From Aquibaculum arenosum (GTDB taxonomy: Bacteria > Pseudomonadota > Alphaproteobacteria > Kiloniellales > DSM-21159): DNA of 64,000 nucleotides. A model generated the notes under the pieces. The model worked only from the letters and a program-made list of their open reading frames with translations, did not search any database and was not told the DNA's origin. Below, piece by piece: positions 9,478-19,972 of the stretch. How positions within the stretch are numbered: position 1 is the first letter of the stretch; each line of letters opens with the position of its first letter. The stretch is taken from assembly GCF_029222965.1 (NCBI RefSeq), contig NZ_JARHUD010000004.1, forward strand, positions 248,001 through 312,000. The letters are read 5' to 3'. A program made the position numbers and the translations under genes.

Positions 9478-9936
9478 ATGAAGCTGAGTACCAAGGGACG
9501 CTATGCCGTCATGGCTCTGGTCGACCTCGCCGCACACAGCGCGGGGGAGCCGGTGACCCTGGCGGAGATCGCCGAGCGGCAGGGCATCTCCCTGTCCTAT
9601 CTCGAGCAGCTCTTCGCCAAGCTGCGGCGTGCCGGACTGGTGGATGCCATCCGCGGACCAGGCGGCGGCTACCTGATGGCGCACCCCGCGGCGCAGACCC
9701 GGGTGGCGGACATCATTCTGGCGGTGGATGAGCCGATCCGTGCGACCCGCTGCACGCCGGGCAAGCCGGTGGGCTGTCGCGGCGACGTCGGACGCTGCAT
9801 GACCCACGACCTCTGGGAGGAACTGGGCAACCAGATCTATCTCTACCTCAGTGGGGTGAGTGTGGCTGACGTGGTCGCGGGACGGGTGGCGCCGCGCAGC
9901 GAGTCGCGACCGGCAACGCCGGTGGCAGCAGCCTAG
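9478..9936 (+). CDS. iscR: Rrf2-family transcriptional regulator, IscR-like
   Basis: Winged-helix repressor of 152 residues. The N-terminus MKLSTKGRYAVMALVDLA and the wing GPGGGYLMA are hallmarks of Rrf2 proteins. Three cysteines after residue 90 (CTPGKPVGC then CMTHDLW) match the position of the IscR 2Fe-2S ligands, with slightly wider spacing (C-x7-C-x6-C) than in E. coli. It therefore probably senses Fe-S cluster or iron status and controls the adjacent cysteine desulfurase and perhaps cysE. The gap to cysE is 27 bases and to the desulfurase 11 bases, consistent with one transcript. The symbol is by family; functional equivalence to E. coli IscR is inferred. Confidence 0.85.
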   Translation: MKLSTKGRYAVMALVDLAAHSAGEPVTLAEIAERQGISLSYLEQLFAKLRRAGLVDAIRGPGGGYLMAHPAAQTRVADIILAVDEPIRATRCTPGKPVGCRGDVGRCMTHDLWEELGNQIYLYLSGVSVADVVAGRVAPRSESRPATPVAAA

Positions 9937-9947
9937 CAGGCGTGGAC

Positions 9948-11084
9948 ATGGCTGGACGGATCTACCTGGACTACAACGCTACGGCCCCTGTGCGGCCGCA
10001 AGCGCGCGAGGTCATGACCGATGTCCTCTGCCGTGTGGGCAATCCCTCCTCGATCCATGCCGAGGGACGGGCAGCAAGAGCGGTGATGGAGCGGGCCCGC
10101 GCGGCTGTCGCTGGCCTGATCGCGGCGCGGCCCTCGGAAATCCTCTTCACCAGCGGCGGCAGCGAAGCCAACAACCTCGCCCTGCGCGGCAGTGGCCGCT
10201 CCGCGATCCTGCTGTCGGCCGGAGAACACGCCTCGGTTCTGGAGGCGGTGGAGGGCGCGCAGCTGATCCCGCTGGACAGTGATGGGCGTGTGGACTGCGC
10301 GGCGCTGGCCGACATGCTGTCGGCCGAAGCGCGGCCGGCGCTGGTGTCGGTGCAACTCGCCAACAACGAGACGGGGGTGATTCAGCCCATTGAACGGGTA
10401 GTGGAGGTCGCGCGCGCCGCCGGGGCGCTGGTCCATTGCGATGCCATCCAGGCTGCCGGCAAGCGGCCCTTGAATGTCGGTGCGTTGGACGTGGATCTTC
10501 TGAGCCTCTCTGCACACAAGCTGGGCGGGCCAGCCGGGGTTGGCGCGCTCTGGCTGCGTGGCGGCCTGGACCTCAGTCCCATGCTGCGCGGCGGTGGCCA
10601 GGAGCGGCGCCGGCGCGCCGGGACGGAAAACCTGCCCGGGATCGCCGGATTCGGTGCCGCGGCGCAGGCGGCAGCCGATGATCTGGAGCGGATGGCAGGG
10701 CTCGCCGCCTGGCGTGATGATTTGGAGGCGGCGCTGCTCGCCGCGGAGCCGGAGGCCCGGGTTTTCGGCCGGAACGTCCAGCGGCTGCCCAGCACCTCCT
10801 GCCTGGCCTCGCCGAGGCTTAGCGCCGAGCTGCAACTGATGGCGCTCGACCTGGAGGGTTTCGCCGTTTCCTCGGGCTCGGCCTGTTCCAGCGGCAAGGT
10901 CGGTCCTTCGCATGTGCTGGCGGCCATGGGCGTGCCCGAGCGCCTGGCGCAGAACGCGCTGCGCATTTCCTTCGGTTGGGCCAGCGAGGAGACCGAGCTT
11001 CACGCCTTCGCCGCGGCCTGGATCGCGCTGCACCGGCGCAGGGCCGAGAGGGGCAGCCCTTCGACAGCCGAGGTCGTGGCGTGA
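9948..11084 (+). CDS. Cysteine desulfurase (NifS/IscS-like)
   Basis: PLP enzyme that removes sulfur from cysteine for Fe-S cluster, thiamin and tRNA thiolation pathways. The product has 378 residues. Visible are IYLDYNATAPV at the N-terminus, HCDAIQAAGK, the PLP lysine in SAHKLGGPAG, and the persulfide-forming cysteine in SGSACSSGKVGPSHV. The ATG at 9948 sits 7 bases after an AGG; a GTG at 9942 is an alternative start adding two residues. No iscU or sufBCD follows, so the scaffold must be encoded elsewhere. It probably serves together with the neighbouring regulator and ferredoxin. Confidence 0.92.
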   Translation: MAGRIYLDYNATAPVRPQAREVMTDVLCRVGNPSSIHAEGRAARAVMERARAAVAGLIAARPSEILFTSGGSEANNLALRGSGRSAILLSAGEHASVLEAVEGAQLIPLDSDGRVDCAALADMLSAEARPALVSVQLANNETGVIQPIERVVEVARAAGALVHCDAIQAAGKRPLNVGALDVDLLSLSAHKLGGPAGVGALWLRGGLDLSPMLRGGGQERRRRAGTENLPGIAGFGAAAQAAADDLERMAGLAAWRDDLEAALLAAEPEARVFGRNVQRLPSTSCLASPRLSAELQLMALDLEGFAVSSGSACSSGKVGPSHVLAAMGVPERLAQNALRISFGWASEETELHAFAAAWIALHRRRAERGSPSTAEVVA

Positions 11085-11135
11085 CCCCGCGAGCGGCAGG
11101 CCGCGGCGGCGCGCCTTTACCTTTCCACTCCACTT

Positions 11136-11162
11136 CCCGGGCCGTGTCTGCTATGGCCCGGG
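11136..11162. promoter_or_regulatory. Perfect inverted repeat before the ferredoxin gene
   Basis: Arms CCCGGGCC and GGCCCGGG with an 11-base loop lie in the 107-base gap between the cysteine desulfurase and the ferredoxin, 29 bases before the ferredoxin ATG. It lacks a T-run. It may be a partial terminator or mRNA-processing hairpin that uncouples the two genes. Confidence 0.35.
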
Positions 11163-11191
11163 CCGATCTGTAACGAGGAGCGACTGGCTCT

Positions 11192-11524
11192 ATGCCGAAG
11201 ATGGTGTTCATCGAACGCGACGGGAACCGCAAGGAAGTCGAGGCGCCAACCGGACTTTCGGTCCTGGAGATCGCGCATCGCAACGATGTGGACATCGAGG
11301 GAGCCTGCGAGGGATCGCTGGCCTGCTCGACCTGCCATGTGATCGTCGAGGAATCCTGGTACGATCGCCTGCCGGAGGCGAGCGAGGACGAGGAGGACAT
11401 GCTCGACCTTGCCTTCGATCTGCAGAAGACCTCGCGGCTCGGCTGCCAACTCATCATCACCGATGAGCTCGACGGCCTAACCGTGCGCCTGCCAGGCGAA
11501 ACCCGCAACATGATGCTGGGCTGA
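11192..11524 (+). CDS. 2Fe-2S ferredoxin (adrenodoxin/Fdx type)
   Basis: Electron carrier of 110 residues. Cluster ligands are seen in the arrangement [10 protein letters not shown] (C-x5-C-x2-C) and a distal Cys in RLGCQLI, the pattern of vertebrate-type ferredoxins that support Fe-S cluster assembly. Acidic residues between the ligand loops ([10 protein letters not shown]) match the partner-docking helix of the family. The upstream GAGGAGCGAC acts as a ribosome-binding site. It follows the cysteine desulfurase by 107 bases and precedes tenA by only 4 bases, so it is probably co-transcribed with tenA. Confidence 0.93.
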   Translation: MPKMVFIERDGNRKEVEAPTGLSVLEIAHRNDVDIEGACEGSLACSTCHVIVEESWYDRLPEASEDEEDMLDLAFDLQKTSRLGCQLIITDELDGLTVRLPGETRNMMLG

Positions 11525-11528
11525 GCCC

Positions 11529-12203
11529 ATGCTCTTCGAGGCGCTGAAGGCCGAATGCCCGCAGGAGTGGGAGGGCTACGTTACCCACCCCTTCGTGCGG
11601 CAACTGGCGGCGGGCAGGCTGCCGGAGTCCTGCTTCCGGCACTATCTGAAGCAGGACTACGTCTTCCTGCTGCACTACGCGCGGGCCTATGCCCTGGCGG
11701 TGGTGAAGTCCGACGCGGTGGAGGACCTGAAGCAGTCGGCGGCGCTGGTCGACCTGCTGCTCAACACGGAGGTGCCGCTGCACCTCAAGTTCTCGGCGCG
11801 CTGGGGCTTGAGCGAGTCGGAGCTTGCTGCCACCCCGGAGGCCGACGCCAACCGCCTCTACACCCGCTATGTGCTCGACCGCGGGATGAGCGGCGATCTG
11901 CTCGACCTGCTGGTGGCCCTGGCGCCCTGTGCCTTGGGCTATGCCGAAATCGGCCGGCGGCTGATGGCCGATCCCGACACGCGCCTGGAGGGCAATCCCT
12001 ACCGCGAGTGGCTCGAGCTCTACGCCGGGACGGAGTTTCAGGAAGGGGCGGCGGTCGCGGCCACGCAGCTCGACCGGGTGGCGGCCCGTCGTGGCATCGA
12101 GGGCGAGGTCACTCGCTCCGGACGCTGGCCCGATCTGGTAGCGACCTTCCGGACCGCAACGCGGCTGGAAATCGGCTTCTGGGAGATGGGTCTCAATCCC
12201 TGA
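11529..12203 (+). CDS. tenA: TenA-family thiaminase II / aminopyrimidine aminohydrolase
   Basis: Thiamin salvage enzyme that hydrolyses the amino group of degraded thiamin pyrimidines to give HMP. The product is 224 residues, all-helical, of normal length. Expected active-site residues are present: Asp in LKQDYVFL, the nucleophilic Cys in APCALGYAEIG, and a C-terminal Glu in IGFWEMG. It starts 4 bases after the ferredoxin stop. Its place behind a sulfur-mobilising cluster is notable because thiamin thiazole synthesis draws on the same cysteine desulfurase; a direct link is inference. Confidence 0.92.
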   Translation: MLFEALKAECPQEWEGYVTHPFVRQLAAGRLPESCFRHYLKQDYVFLLHYARAYALAVVKSDAVEDLKQSAALVDLLLNTEVPLHLKFSARWGLSESELAATPEADANRLYTRYVLDRGMSGDLLDLLVALAPCALGYAEIGRRLMADPDTRLEGNPYREWLELYAGTEFQEGAAVAATQLDRVAARRGIEGEVTRSGRWPDLVATFRTATRLEIGFWEMGLNP

Positions 12204-12305
12204 GCCGGGCCCCGCGCCGGAATTGTCGCAACGCGCGGCTTGGACTCGCGGCAACAGGGCGCTAAGGTGCCCGCATACAGCACGAACTAAACGGGAACGC
12301 AGACG

Positions 12306-12827
12306 ATGGCGGGCAGTGTCAACAAGGTCATTCTGGTCGGCAATCTGGGGCGCGACCCCGAGATCCGCACCATGCAAAGCGGCGGCCGGGTCTGCAACCT
12401 GGCTTTGGCCACTTCCGAGAACTGGCGCGACAAGCAGACTGGGGAGCGGCGGGAAAAGACCGAGTGGCACCGCATCGTCGTCTTCAACGACGGCCTGGTG
12501 ACCATCTGCGAGCGCTTCCTGCGCAAGGGCTCCAAGGTCTACATCGAGGGCCAGTTGGAGACCCGCAAGTGGCAGGACCAGTCCGGCCAGGAACGCTACA
12601 CCACCGAGATCGTGCTGCGTCCCTTCCGCGGTGAGCTCACCATGCTGGATTCCCGCGCCGATGGCGGTGGCGGCGGCGGCTATGGGGGCCAGGGCGGCAT
12701 GGGCTCGTCGGGCGCCGGCTACGAAGACCGCGGCTTCGGCGGCGGTGGCGGCTCCCCCGGCGGCGGCTCCTCCGGCGGCGGCTCCACCCCGCCCCCCAGC
12801 GATCTGGACGACGAAATTCCGTTCTGA
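12306..12827 (+). CDS. ssb: Single-stranded DNA-binding protein
   Basis: Coats single-stranded DNA in replication and repair and recruits partners. The product has 173 residues. The OB-fold occupies about residues 1-112 ([18 protein letters not shown], then WHRIVVFND). A Gly/Ser-rich flexible linker follows (about 115-160), and the tip DLDDEIPF is the conserved acidic partner-binding tail. Length and layout are normal. It stands upstream of gyrA on the same strand but separated by 418 bases that include a palindromic repeat, so they are probably separate transcripts. Confidence 0.96.
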   Translation: MAGSVNKVILVGNLGRDPEIRTMQSGGRVCNLALATSENWRDKQTGERREKTEWHRIVVFNDGLVTICERFLRKGSKVYIEGQLETRKWQDQSGQERYTTEIVLRPFRGELTMLDSRADGGGGGGYGGQGGMGSSGAGYEDRGFGGGGGSPGGGSSGGGSTPPPSDLDDEIPF

Positions 12828-13245
12828 GCCGGCGGCCGGCTTCGACATCGCAGCGCACGGCGGCCCCAAGTCCCGGTCACGGCGGCGTGGAGCATGCGGT
12901 GCGCCGGTCTGCATAGGCCGGCTGGCTCTAGCCCCGTCATTGCGAGGAGGCCGACAGGCCGATGCGGCAATCCAGGGCGGTTTGCCTTTGGCCCTGGATT
13001 GCCGCGCTCCCGCTGGTCGCTCGCAATGACGGCCTGGGGAATGCACAACCCCTGGACGCGGGCACACGTTCTGCATTTGTCCACGCAAGTTCCGCCTGCC
13101 AATGACTCTGCCAATGACGGGGGCACGGCTGCGGCGCCTCGCGAAGCGTTTGTTCGCATCTGCGGCCTCTGTTAAGCTACGCGGTGTGGGGCCGGTGGGC
13201 CTGACGGGGCTTTCCCTTCCTTGAACCTGCATTTCGGGTCCGATT
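12828..13245. other. Intergenic stretch between ssb and gyrA
   Basis: 418 bases with no convincing gene on either strand. The first half holds the palindromic repeat at 12934-13032. The second half should contain the gyrA promoter, but no clear -35/-10 pair was identified. Confidence 0.6.
12934..13032. repeat. Interspersed palindromic repeat (CGTCATTGCGAG type)
   Basis: Outer arms CCGTCATTGCGAG (12934-12946) and CTCGCAATGACGG (13020-13032) and inner arms GCGGCAATCCAGGGC (12964-12978) and GCCCTGGATTGCCGC (12991-13005) are exact reverse complements, giving a two-tier hairpin of 99 bases. Elements with the GTCATTGCGAG...GCAATCCAG core are a common intergenic repeat of alphaproteobacteria. Transcribed, it would fold into a long stable stem between ssb and gyrA. 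Confidence 0.85.
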
Positions 13246-16188
<2,943 letters not shown>

Positions 16189-16233
16189 GGCGAGCATGCC
16201 CGCGCAAGGGCCGGGTCGAGACATGGAGGGATC

Positions 16234-16782
16234 ATGGCGCTAGAGGCACAGCATCCGCCGCTCATCGGGGTCTATCCGGGCACCTTCGATCCCATCACCC
16301 TGGGCCATCTCGACATCATCCGCCGGGCCACCAAGGTGGTGGATCACCTGATCGTTGCGGTGGCGCGCAACGCCGGCAAGGGCCCCTTGTTCGTGACCGA
16401 TGAGCGGGTGGAACTGGTGCAGCACGAGCTCGACCGGCTCGTGGCCCAGAAGGAAACCAACCAGTGCCGGGTTGAGGTGCGCGCCTTCGACAGTCTGCTG
16501 ATGCATTTCTGCCAGTCGGTGAAGGCCCGGGTGATCGTGCGCGGCCTGCGCGCCGTTTCCGACTTCGAGTATGAGTTCCAGATGGCCGGTATGAACGCGC
16601 GGCTGGAGCCGAACATCGAAACGGTTTTCCTCATGGCCAGCGAGCGCCAGCAGTTCATCTCCTCGCGCTTCGTCAAGGAGATCGGCCAGCTCGGCGGTGA
16701 TGTGTCCTCCTTCGTCACCCCGCTGGTACACGAACGCCTGGACGAAAAGTTCGCCCGCAACCGGCGCGACGGCGAGGGCTGA
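16234..16782 (+). CDS. coaD: Phosphopantetheine adenylyltransferase
   Basis: Fourth step of coenzyme A synthesis: it transfers AMP from ATP to 4'-phosphopantetheine to make dephospho-CoA. The product has 182 residues, slightly longer than the usual 160-170 because of the N- and C-terminal ends. The nucleotidyltransferase motif YPGTFDPITLGHLDII (with T/HxGH), RGLRAVSDFEYE and the late ISSRFVKEI are all present. It follows gyrA by 45 bases on the same strand, and a gyrA-coaD order is common in alphaproteobacteria. Confidence 0.96.
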   Translation: MALEAQHPPLIGVYPGTFDPITLGHLDIIRRATKVVDHLIVAVARNAGKGPLFVTDERVELVQHELDRLVAQKETNQCRVEVRAFDSLLMHFCQSVKARVIVRGLRAVSDFEYEFQMAGMNARLEPNIETVFLMASERQQFISSRFVKEIGQLGGDVSSFVTPLVHERLDEKFARNRRDGEG

Positions 16783-16949
16783 GCGGCCGATTTCGCCGCA
16801 TCGCTGTTCGGCTCCGACCCTGCGACGGTTTCTTGCTGAGCCACCACCAACCCGTCGTTGACCCCTCGCCCCCGCCTCCCTATTGTCGCGCCCATCCTGC
16901 CGGCCGCCCCGTCAAGCGACACCCGTCCCCCGACACCTAGGCCGCCGCA

Positions 16950-17025
<76 letters not shown>

Positions 17026-17321
17026 TTTTTCTCTAGTAAATACAATAACGTAAAGCCCGCATTGATGTCCGGCTATGTATCGAAAGCTCTAAACGGGACA
17101 TCAACGGGACATCATTACGGAGATGTCGGACATCTGCCCCTCGAAAGGCCGGTGCCAGAAGTTGTTGCAGAAAGATCGAGAGTAAGCAGTTTGAACGCAA
17201 GAACATTGCTTATAATTGCCCATAACCAACTAGATTCACCGATCCAAGGTGGTGGTGTTTCCAAAGCGGTAGTGTTAAGGAGTAAAGCAACCTGCGCGTT
17301 CATAGGTTGTGACTTTGCGCG
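17026..17321. other. AT-richer non-coding stretch after tRNA-Lys
   Basis: About 296 bases with clearly lower GC than the surroundings and no recognisable protein. It contains a tandem direct repeat and a palindrome (17093-17135). It is best read as an old integration junction: a tRNA 3' end, repeats, and then a transposase remnant. No integrase gene is seen, and no second copy of the tRNA 3' end was spotted by eye. Confidence 0.5.
17093..17135. repeat. Tandem ACGGGACATCA repeats plus AGATGTC palindrome (possible attachment arm sites)
   Basis: ACGGGACATCA occurs twice in direct tandem (17093-17103 and 17104-17114), followed by the palindrome AGATGTC-G-GACATCT (17121-17135). The core GACATC/GATGTC also occurs at 17063. 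Short tandem sites next to a tRNA 3' end resemble arm-type binding sites of tRNA-targeting tyrosine recombinases. That interpretation is inference. Confidence 0.45.
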
Positions 17322-17885
17322 TCAACTTCTCCCAATGTTGAGATAGCGCGTGCCCTCCAGCCAGTTCTCATGGGTCTCGATCGCCAGCGCCCGGATCAGT
17401 CGCAGGCAGCTTTCACTGCTGGGAGAGATGCGCACCACGTGGGTGCGCCGCTTCAGCTCCTGGTTCAGGCGCTCCAGCATGTTGGTCGACTTCATGTGCT
17501 TGTGGTGCTGCTGCGGCAGCCGGTAGTAGATCAGGGTGTCCTCGATGTGCGCCTCGACCCAGTCGGTCAGCTTGGGGTACTTGGACGCCACTTGGTCAGC
17601 CGCCGGGCTGCAAAGGTCGCCAACTCCTTGTCCAGCCACGTGTTGATCTGGCTGATCGTCGGCGCCGAGAAGCTGTGGCCGCAGTGCTCATCGGTGATCG
17701 CTTTGACCTTCCCGATCGAAACACCCTGCACATACATCTCCCCCAGCGCCCCGCTAAGGCCTTCTCGGAGCGTTGGTAGCGCTCGAACAGCCGCGCCGAG
17801 AACAGCCTATCGCGGTGCTTACGGCACCCACAGCCCCAGCGTGCCGACCCGGGTCACCAGGCAAGAACGCCATCGACTGTAGCGT
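17322..17885 (-). pseudogene. Degenerate IS256-family transposase remnant
   Basis: The C-terminal piece (17322-17639 frame) matches the end of IS256/Transposase_mut enzymes: KSTNMLERLNQELKRR, then VVRISPSSESCLRL and RALAIETHENWLEG. Upstream on the same strand, in other frames, are N-terminal pieces (RVGTLGLWVP interrupted by a stop, then MYVQGVSIGKVKAITDEH and FSAPTISQINTWLDKEL). The central third, which carries two of the three DDE residues, is deleted, and there are frameshifts and stops. No terminal inverted repeats were recognised. It lies directly beside the end of the first TRAP permease gene. Confidence 0.85.
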
Positions 17886-17901
17886 CACTGCCCAATGGCG
17901 C

Positions 17902-19212
17902 CTAGCCAAAAAGAATATCCGGCAACCAGAGGGCGATGCCGGGGAAGATGGTCAGGATTGCGACGGCCAGGCACATCAGGAAAAAAAAGGGCATGGCGGC
18001 GCGGGCGACGCGCCCGATCGGGTGGCCGGTCAGCCCCTGGATGACGAAGAGGTTGAAGCCCACCGGTGGGGTGATCTGTGCAAGCTCGACCATGAGCACG
18101 AGATAGACGCCGAACCAGACAGGATCGAAGCCTGCCATGGTTGCCAGCGGCAGTGTGATCGGAAGGCTCATGACGATGATCGAGATGCCGTCGAGAAACA
18201 GGCCGAGAAGCACGTAGAAAAGCGACAGGACCAGGATCAGTGTGAAGGGCGTGAGGTTCAACTGGCTGATCGTTTGCGCGATGTTTTGCGGCACGTGGAG
18301 GTAGCCCATCGCGGTGGAGAGAAAGGCTGCTGCGATCAGGATGATGCAGACCATGCAGGAGGTCCGCACGGCGCCCATCAGGGACTCGACAAATATCTGC
18401 CAACTGAGCTGACGCATGACGGCGGCGACGAGGATGGCCGCGGCAACGCCGACGGCTGCCGCTTCTGATGGGGTTGCCAGGCCGCTGTAAATGGCGCCAA
18501 GGACCAGCACCATCAGGAAGAAGACCGGCAGGAGGTTGGCGACGCCGCGGAGCCTTTGGCCGAGGGACAGGCGCTTTTCTTCGGCCGGGGCCACCTCCTT
18601 CGACAAGAGGGACACGATCATGATGTAGCCGGAGTAGATGGCGGCGACGAGAAGTCCCGGCAGGATGCCCGCGGCGAAGAGGCGCGAGATCGATACCTCG
18701 GCAAGGATCCCGTACATGATCATGACGATGGACGGCGGAATCAGCAGGCCGAGGCTGCCGGCGCCGGCGAGGGATCCGATTGAGAGGTTGGTGTCGTACT
18801 TTCGGCGTGCCAGTTCCTCGGTGGTGATCTTGCCTACTGTTGCGGTGGTGGCGGCGCTGGACCCACTGACGGCCGCAAAGAGCGTGCAGCCGAGAATGTT
18901 AGTGTGGAGCAACCGGCCCGGCACGAAGTCAACCAGCGGGGCGAGGCCGCGGAAAAGGCGATCGGATATGTCCGTACGGAAGATGATCTCGCCCATCCAT
19001 ATGAACATGGGAATGGCGGCCAGTTCCCAGGCCGAGCCATAGCGGAAGATGATGCTGGTGCCGATCGATCCGATGCGCTGCATCGGCATATCCAGCAGAA
19101 GCGCCAGGCCCGACACGCTGACGAGGAAGAGCCCTGCAAACACCCATATGCCAAGGCCCAGGAAGAAGAGAATAAGGACCAGAATCACCAGCCCTGCGAT
19201 CAGTGCTTCCAT
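17902..19212 (-). CDS. TRAP transporter large permease subunit (DctM-like)
   Basis: Twelve-helix ion-coupled permease of 436 residues that carries the substrate delivered by the periplasmic binding protein. Family features seen are the repeated VSGSSAATTATVGKI and GLLIPPSI segments, an internal repeat with LGLFLDGISIIVMSLPI, and QITPPVGFNLFVIQG near the end. The length is normal and the gene is intact, although it abuts the IS256 remnant by only 16 bases. It forms a set with dctQ-like (15 bases upstream) and dctP-like genes and the hyuAB pair. The imported substrate is not indicated directly. Confidence 0.93.
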   Translation of the reverse strand: MEALIAGLVILVLILFFLGLGIWVFAGLFLVSVSGLALLLDMPMQRIGSIGTSIIFRYGSAWELAAIPMFIWMGEIIFRTDISDRLFRGLAPLVDFVPGRLLHTNILGCTLFAAVSGSSAATTATVGKITTEELARRKYDTNLSIGSLAGAGSLGLLIPPSIVMIMYGILAEVSISRLFAAGILPGLLVAAIYSGYIMIVSLLSKEVAPAEEKRLSLGQRLRGVANLLPVFFLMVLVLGAIYSGLATPSEAAAVGVAAAILVAAVMRQLSWQIFVESLMGAVRTSCMVCIILIAAAFLSTAMGYLHVPQNIAQTISQLNLTPFTLILVLSLFYVLLGLFLDGISIIVMSLPITLPLATMAGFDPVWFGVYLVLMVELAQITPPVGFNLFVIQGLTGHPIGRVARAAMPFFFLMCLAVAILTIFPGIALWLPDILFG

Positions 19213-19227
19213 GGCGCTAGCGCTGCC

Positions 19228-19770
19228 TCATTCTTGTTTGTCGGCGGCGCGTGCACCGCGCACGGCCAGGGGTCTAGCCTGATCAGAGGACCCGAACAGC
19301 ATCCTTAGCAGGTAAGCCAGCATCTGCAGCCAGAAGAGTCCCAGCCCGAGCAAAACGAGCCCCTCCGGAATCCACATCGGCACCTGTGCGATGGAACTGC
19401 TGACCGTGCCCCGTGTCACGTGGCGCATGACCCGAAACCAGAAGAACCAGCCAAGGAAAGTCAGAAGCGCGAGCGTGAAACTGGCGGCCAGCACCTCAAG
19501 CGCTCTTCGGGCCCAACCACGAGAACGTGAGAGGAGCAGGTTCACGCGGATCAGTTCGCCATGTTCCAGCGTATAGCCGAGGGACAGGAAGGTGATCGCC
19601 GCCACGCCGTAGCCCACGAACTCGTCCAGAACGAAGGTCGAGGTCGAAAAAAAGGCACGAAGAACGATCTCCAGAAGAATGTGGAGAACCATGGCCACAA
19701 GCAGAAGGCCGGCTAAGCCGCCGGCCAGTCGGGAGAGGGCAAATATTGCCGTCTGCAGGAGGCGCATCAT
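19228..19770 (-). CDS. TRAP transporter small permease subunit (DctQ-like)
   Basis: Four-helix membrane subunit of 180 residues that pairs with DctM. Hydrophobic segments lie at about 10-35, 50-70, 90-110 and 130-150, with the family-typical FLSLGYTLEHGELIRVNLLLSR between helices 2 and 3. The start is one of two adjacent ATGs (19770 or 19767); the GAGGAG stands better spaced for the second. It is separated from the dctP-like gene by 202 bases of hairpin repeats, so its translation and transcript level may differ from dctP. Confidence 0.88.
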   Translation of the reverse strand: MMRLLQTAIFALSRLAGGLAGLLLVAMVLHILLEIVLRAFFSTSTFVLDEFVGYGVAAITFLSLGYTLEHGELIRVNLLLSRSRGWARRALEVLAASFTLALLTFLGWFFWFRVMRHVTRGTVSSSIAQVPMWIPEGLVLLGLGLFWLQMLAYLLRMLFGSSDQARPLAVRGARAADKQE

Positions 19771-19839
19771 CGCTCCTCGCTTTTAGGGAAAGTGTCGGCG
19801 ACACGCACTGCCGTGCCGCCGACCACTGCAGAACCTGCT

Positions 19840-19971
19840 AGGGCGGATCACGTTTGATCTGTAACGCGCAGCGTTCAGAACAAACGCGTCAATCCGCTCT
19901 GAATCAAGAGTGTAGTGCAGATTCACGCTTCAAATCGCGTCGCTTCGCGAACCCGTTTTGAGGCGATCTGC
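19840..19971. repeat. Two palindromic elements between dctP-like and dctQ-like genes
   Basis: Element 1 (19840-19900) has imperfect arms starting AGGGCGGAT and ending AATCCGCTCT around an inner hairpin AACGC-GCA-GCGTT. Element 2 (19917-19971) has imperfect arms GCAGATTCACGC... and ...AGGCGATCTGC and begins 1 base after the dctP-like stop. On the minus strand both carry AGAGC(G/A)GAT. The same core appears in the element at 54301-54380, so these belong to one interspersed repeat family. Inside an operon such hairpins commonly stabilise the upstream message. Confidence 0.7.
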
Positions 19972-19972
19972 T

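Noticed and set aside
17062-17346. Possible 94-residue gene after tRNA-Lys
   Set aside because: No ribosome-binding site, runs through repeats and a palindrome, and resembles no protein I know; treated as non-coding.
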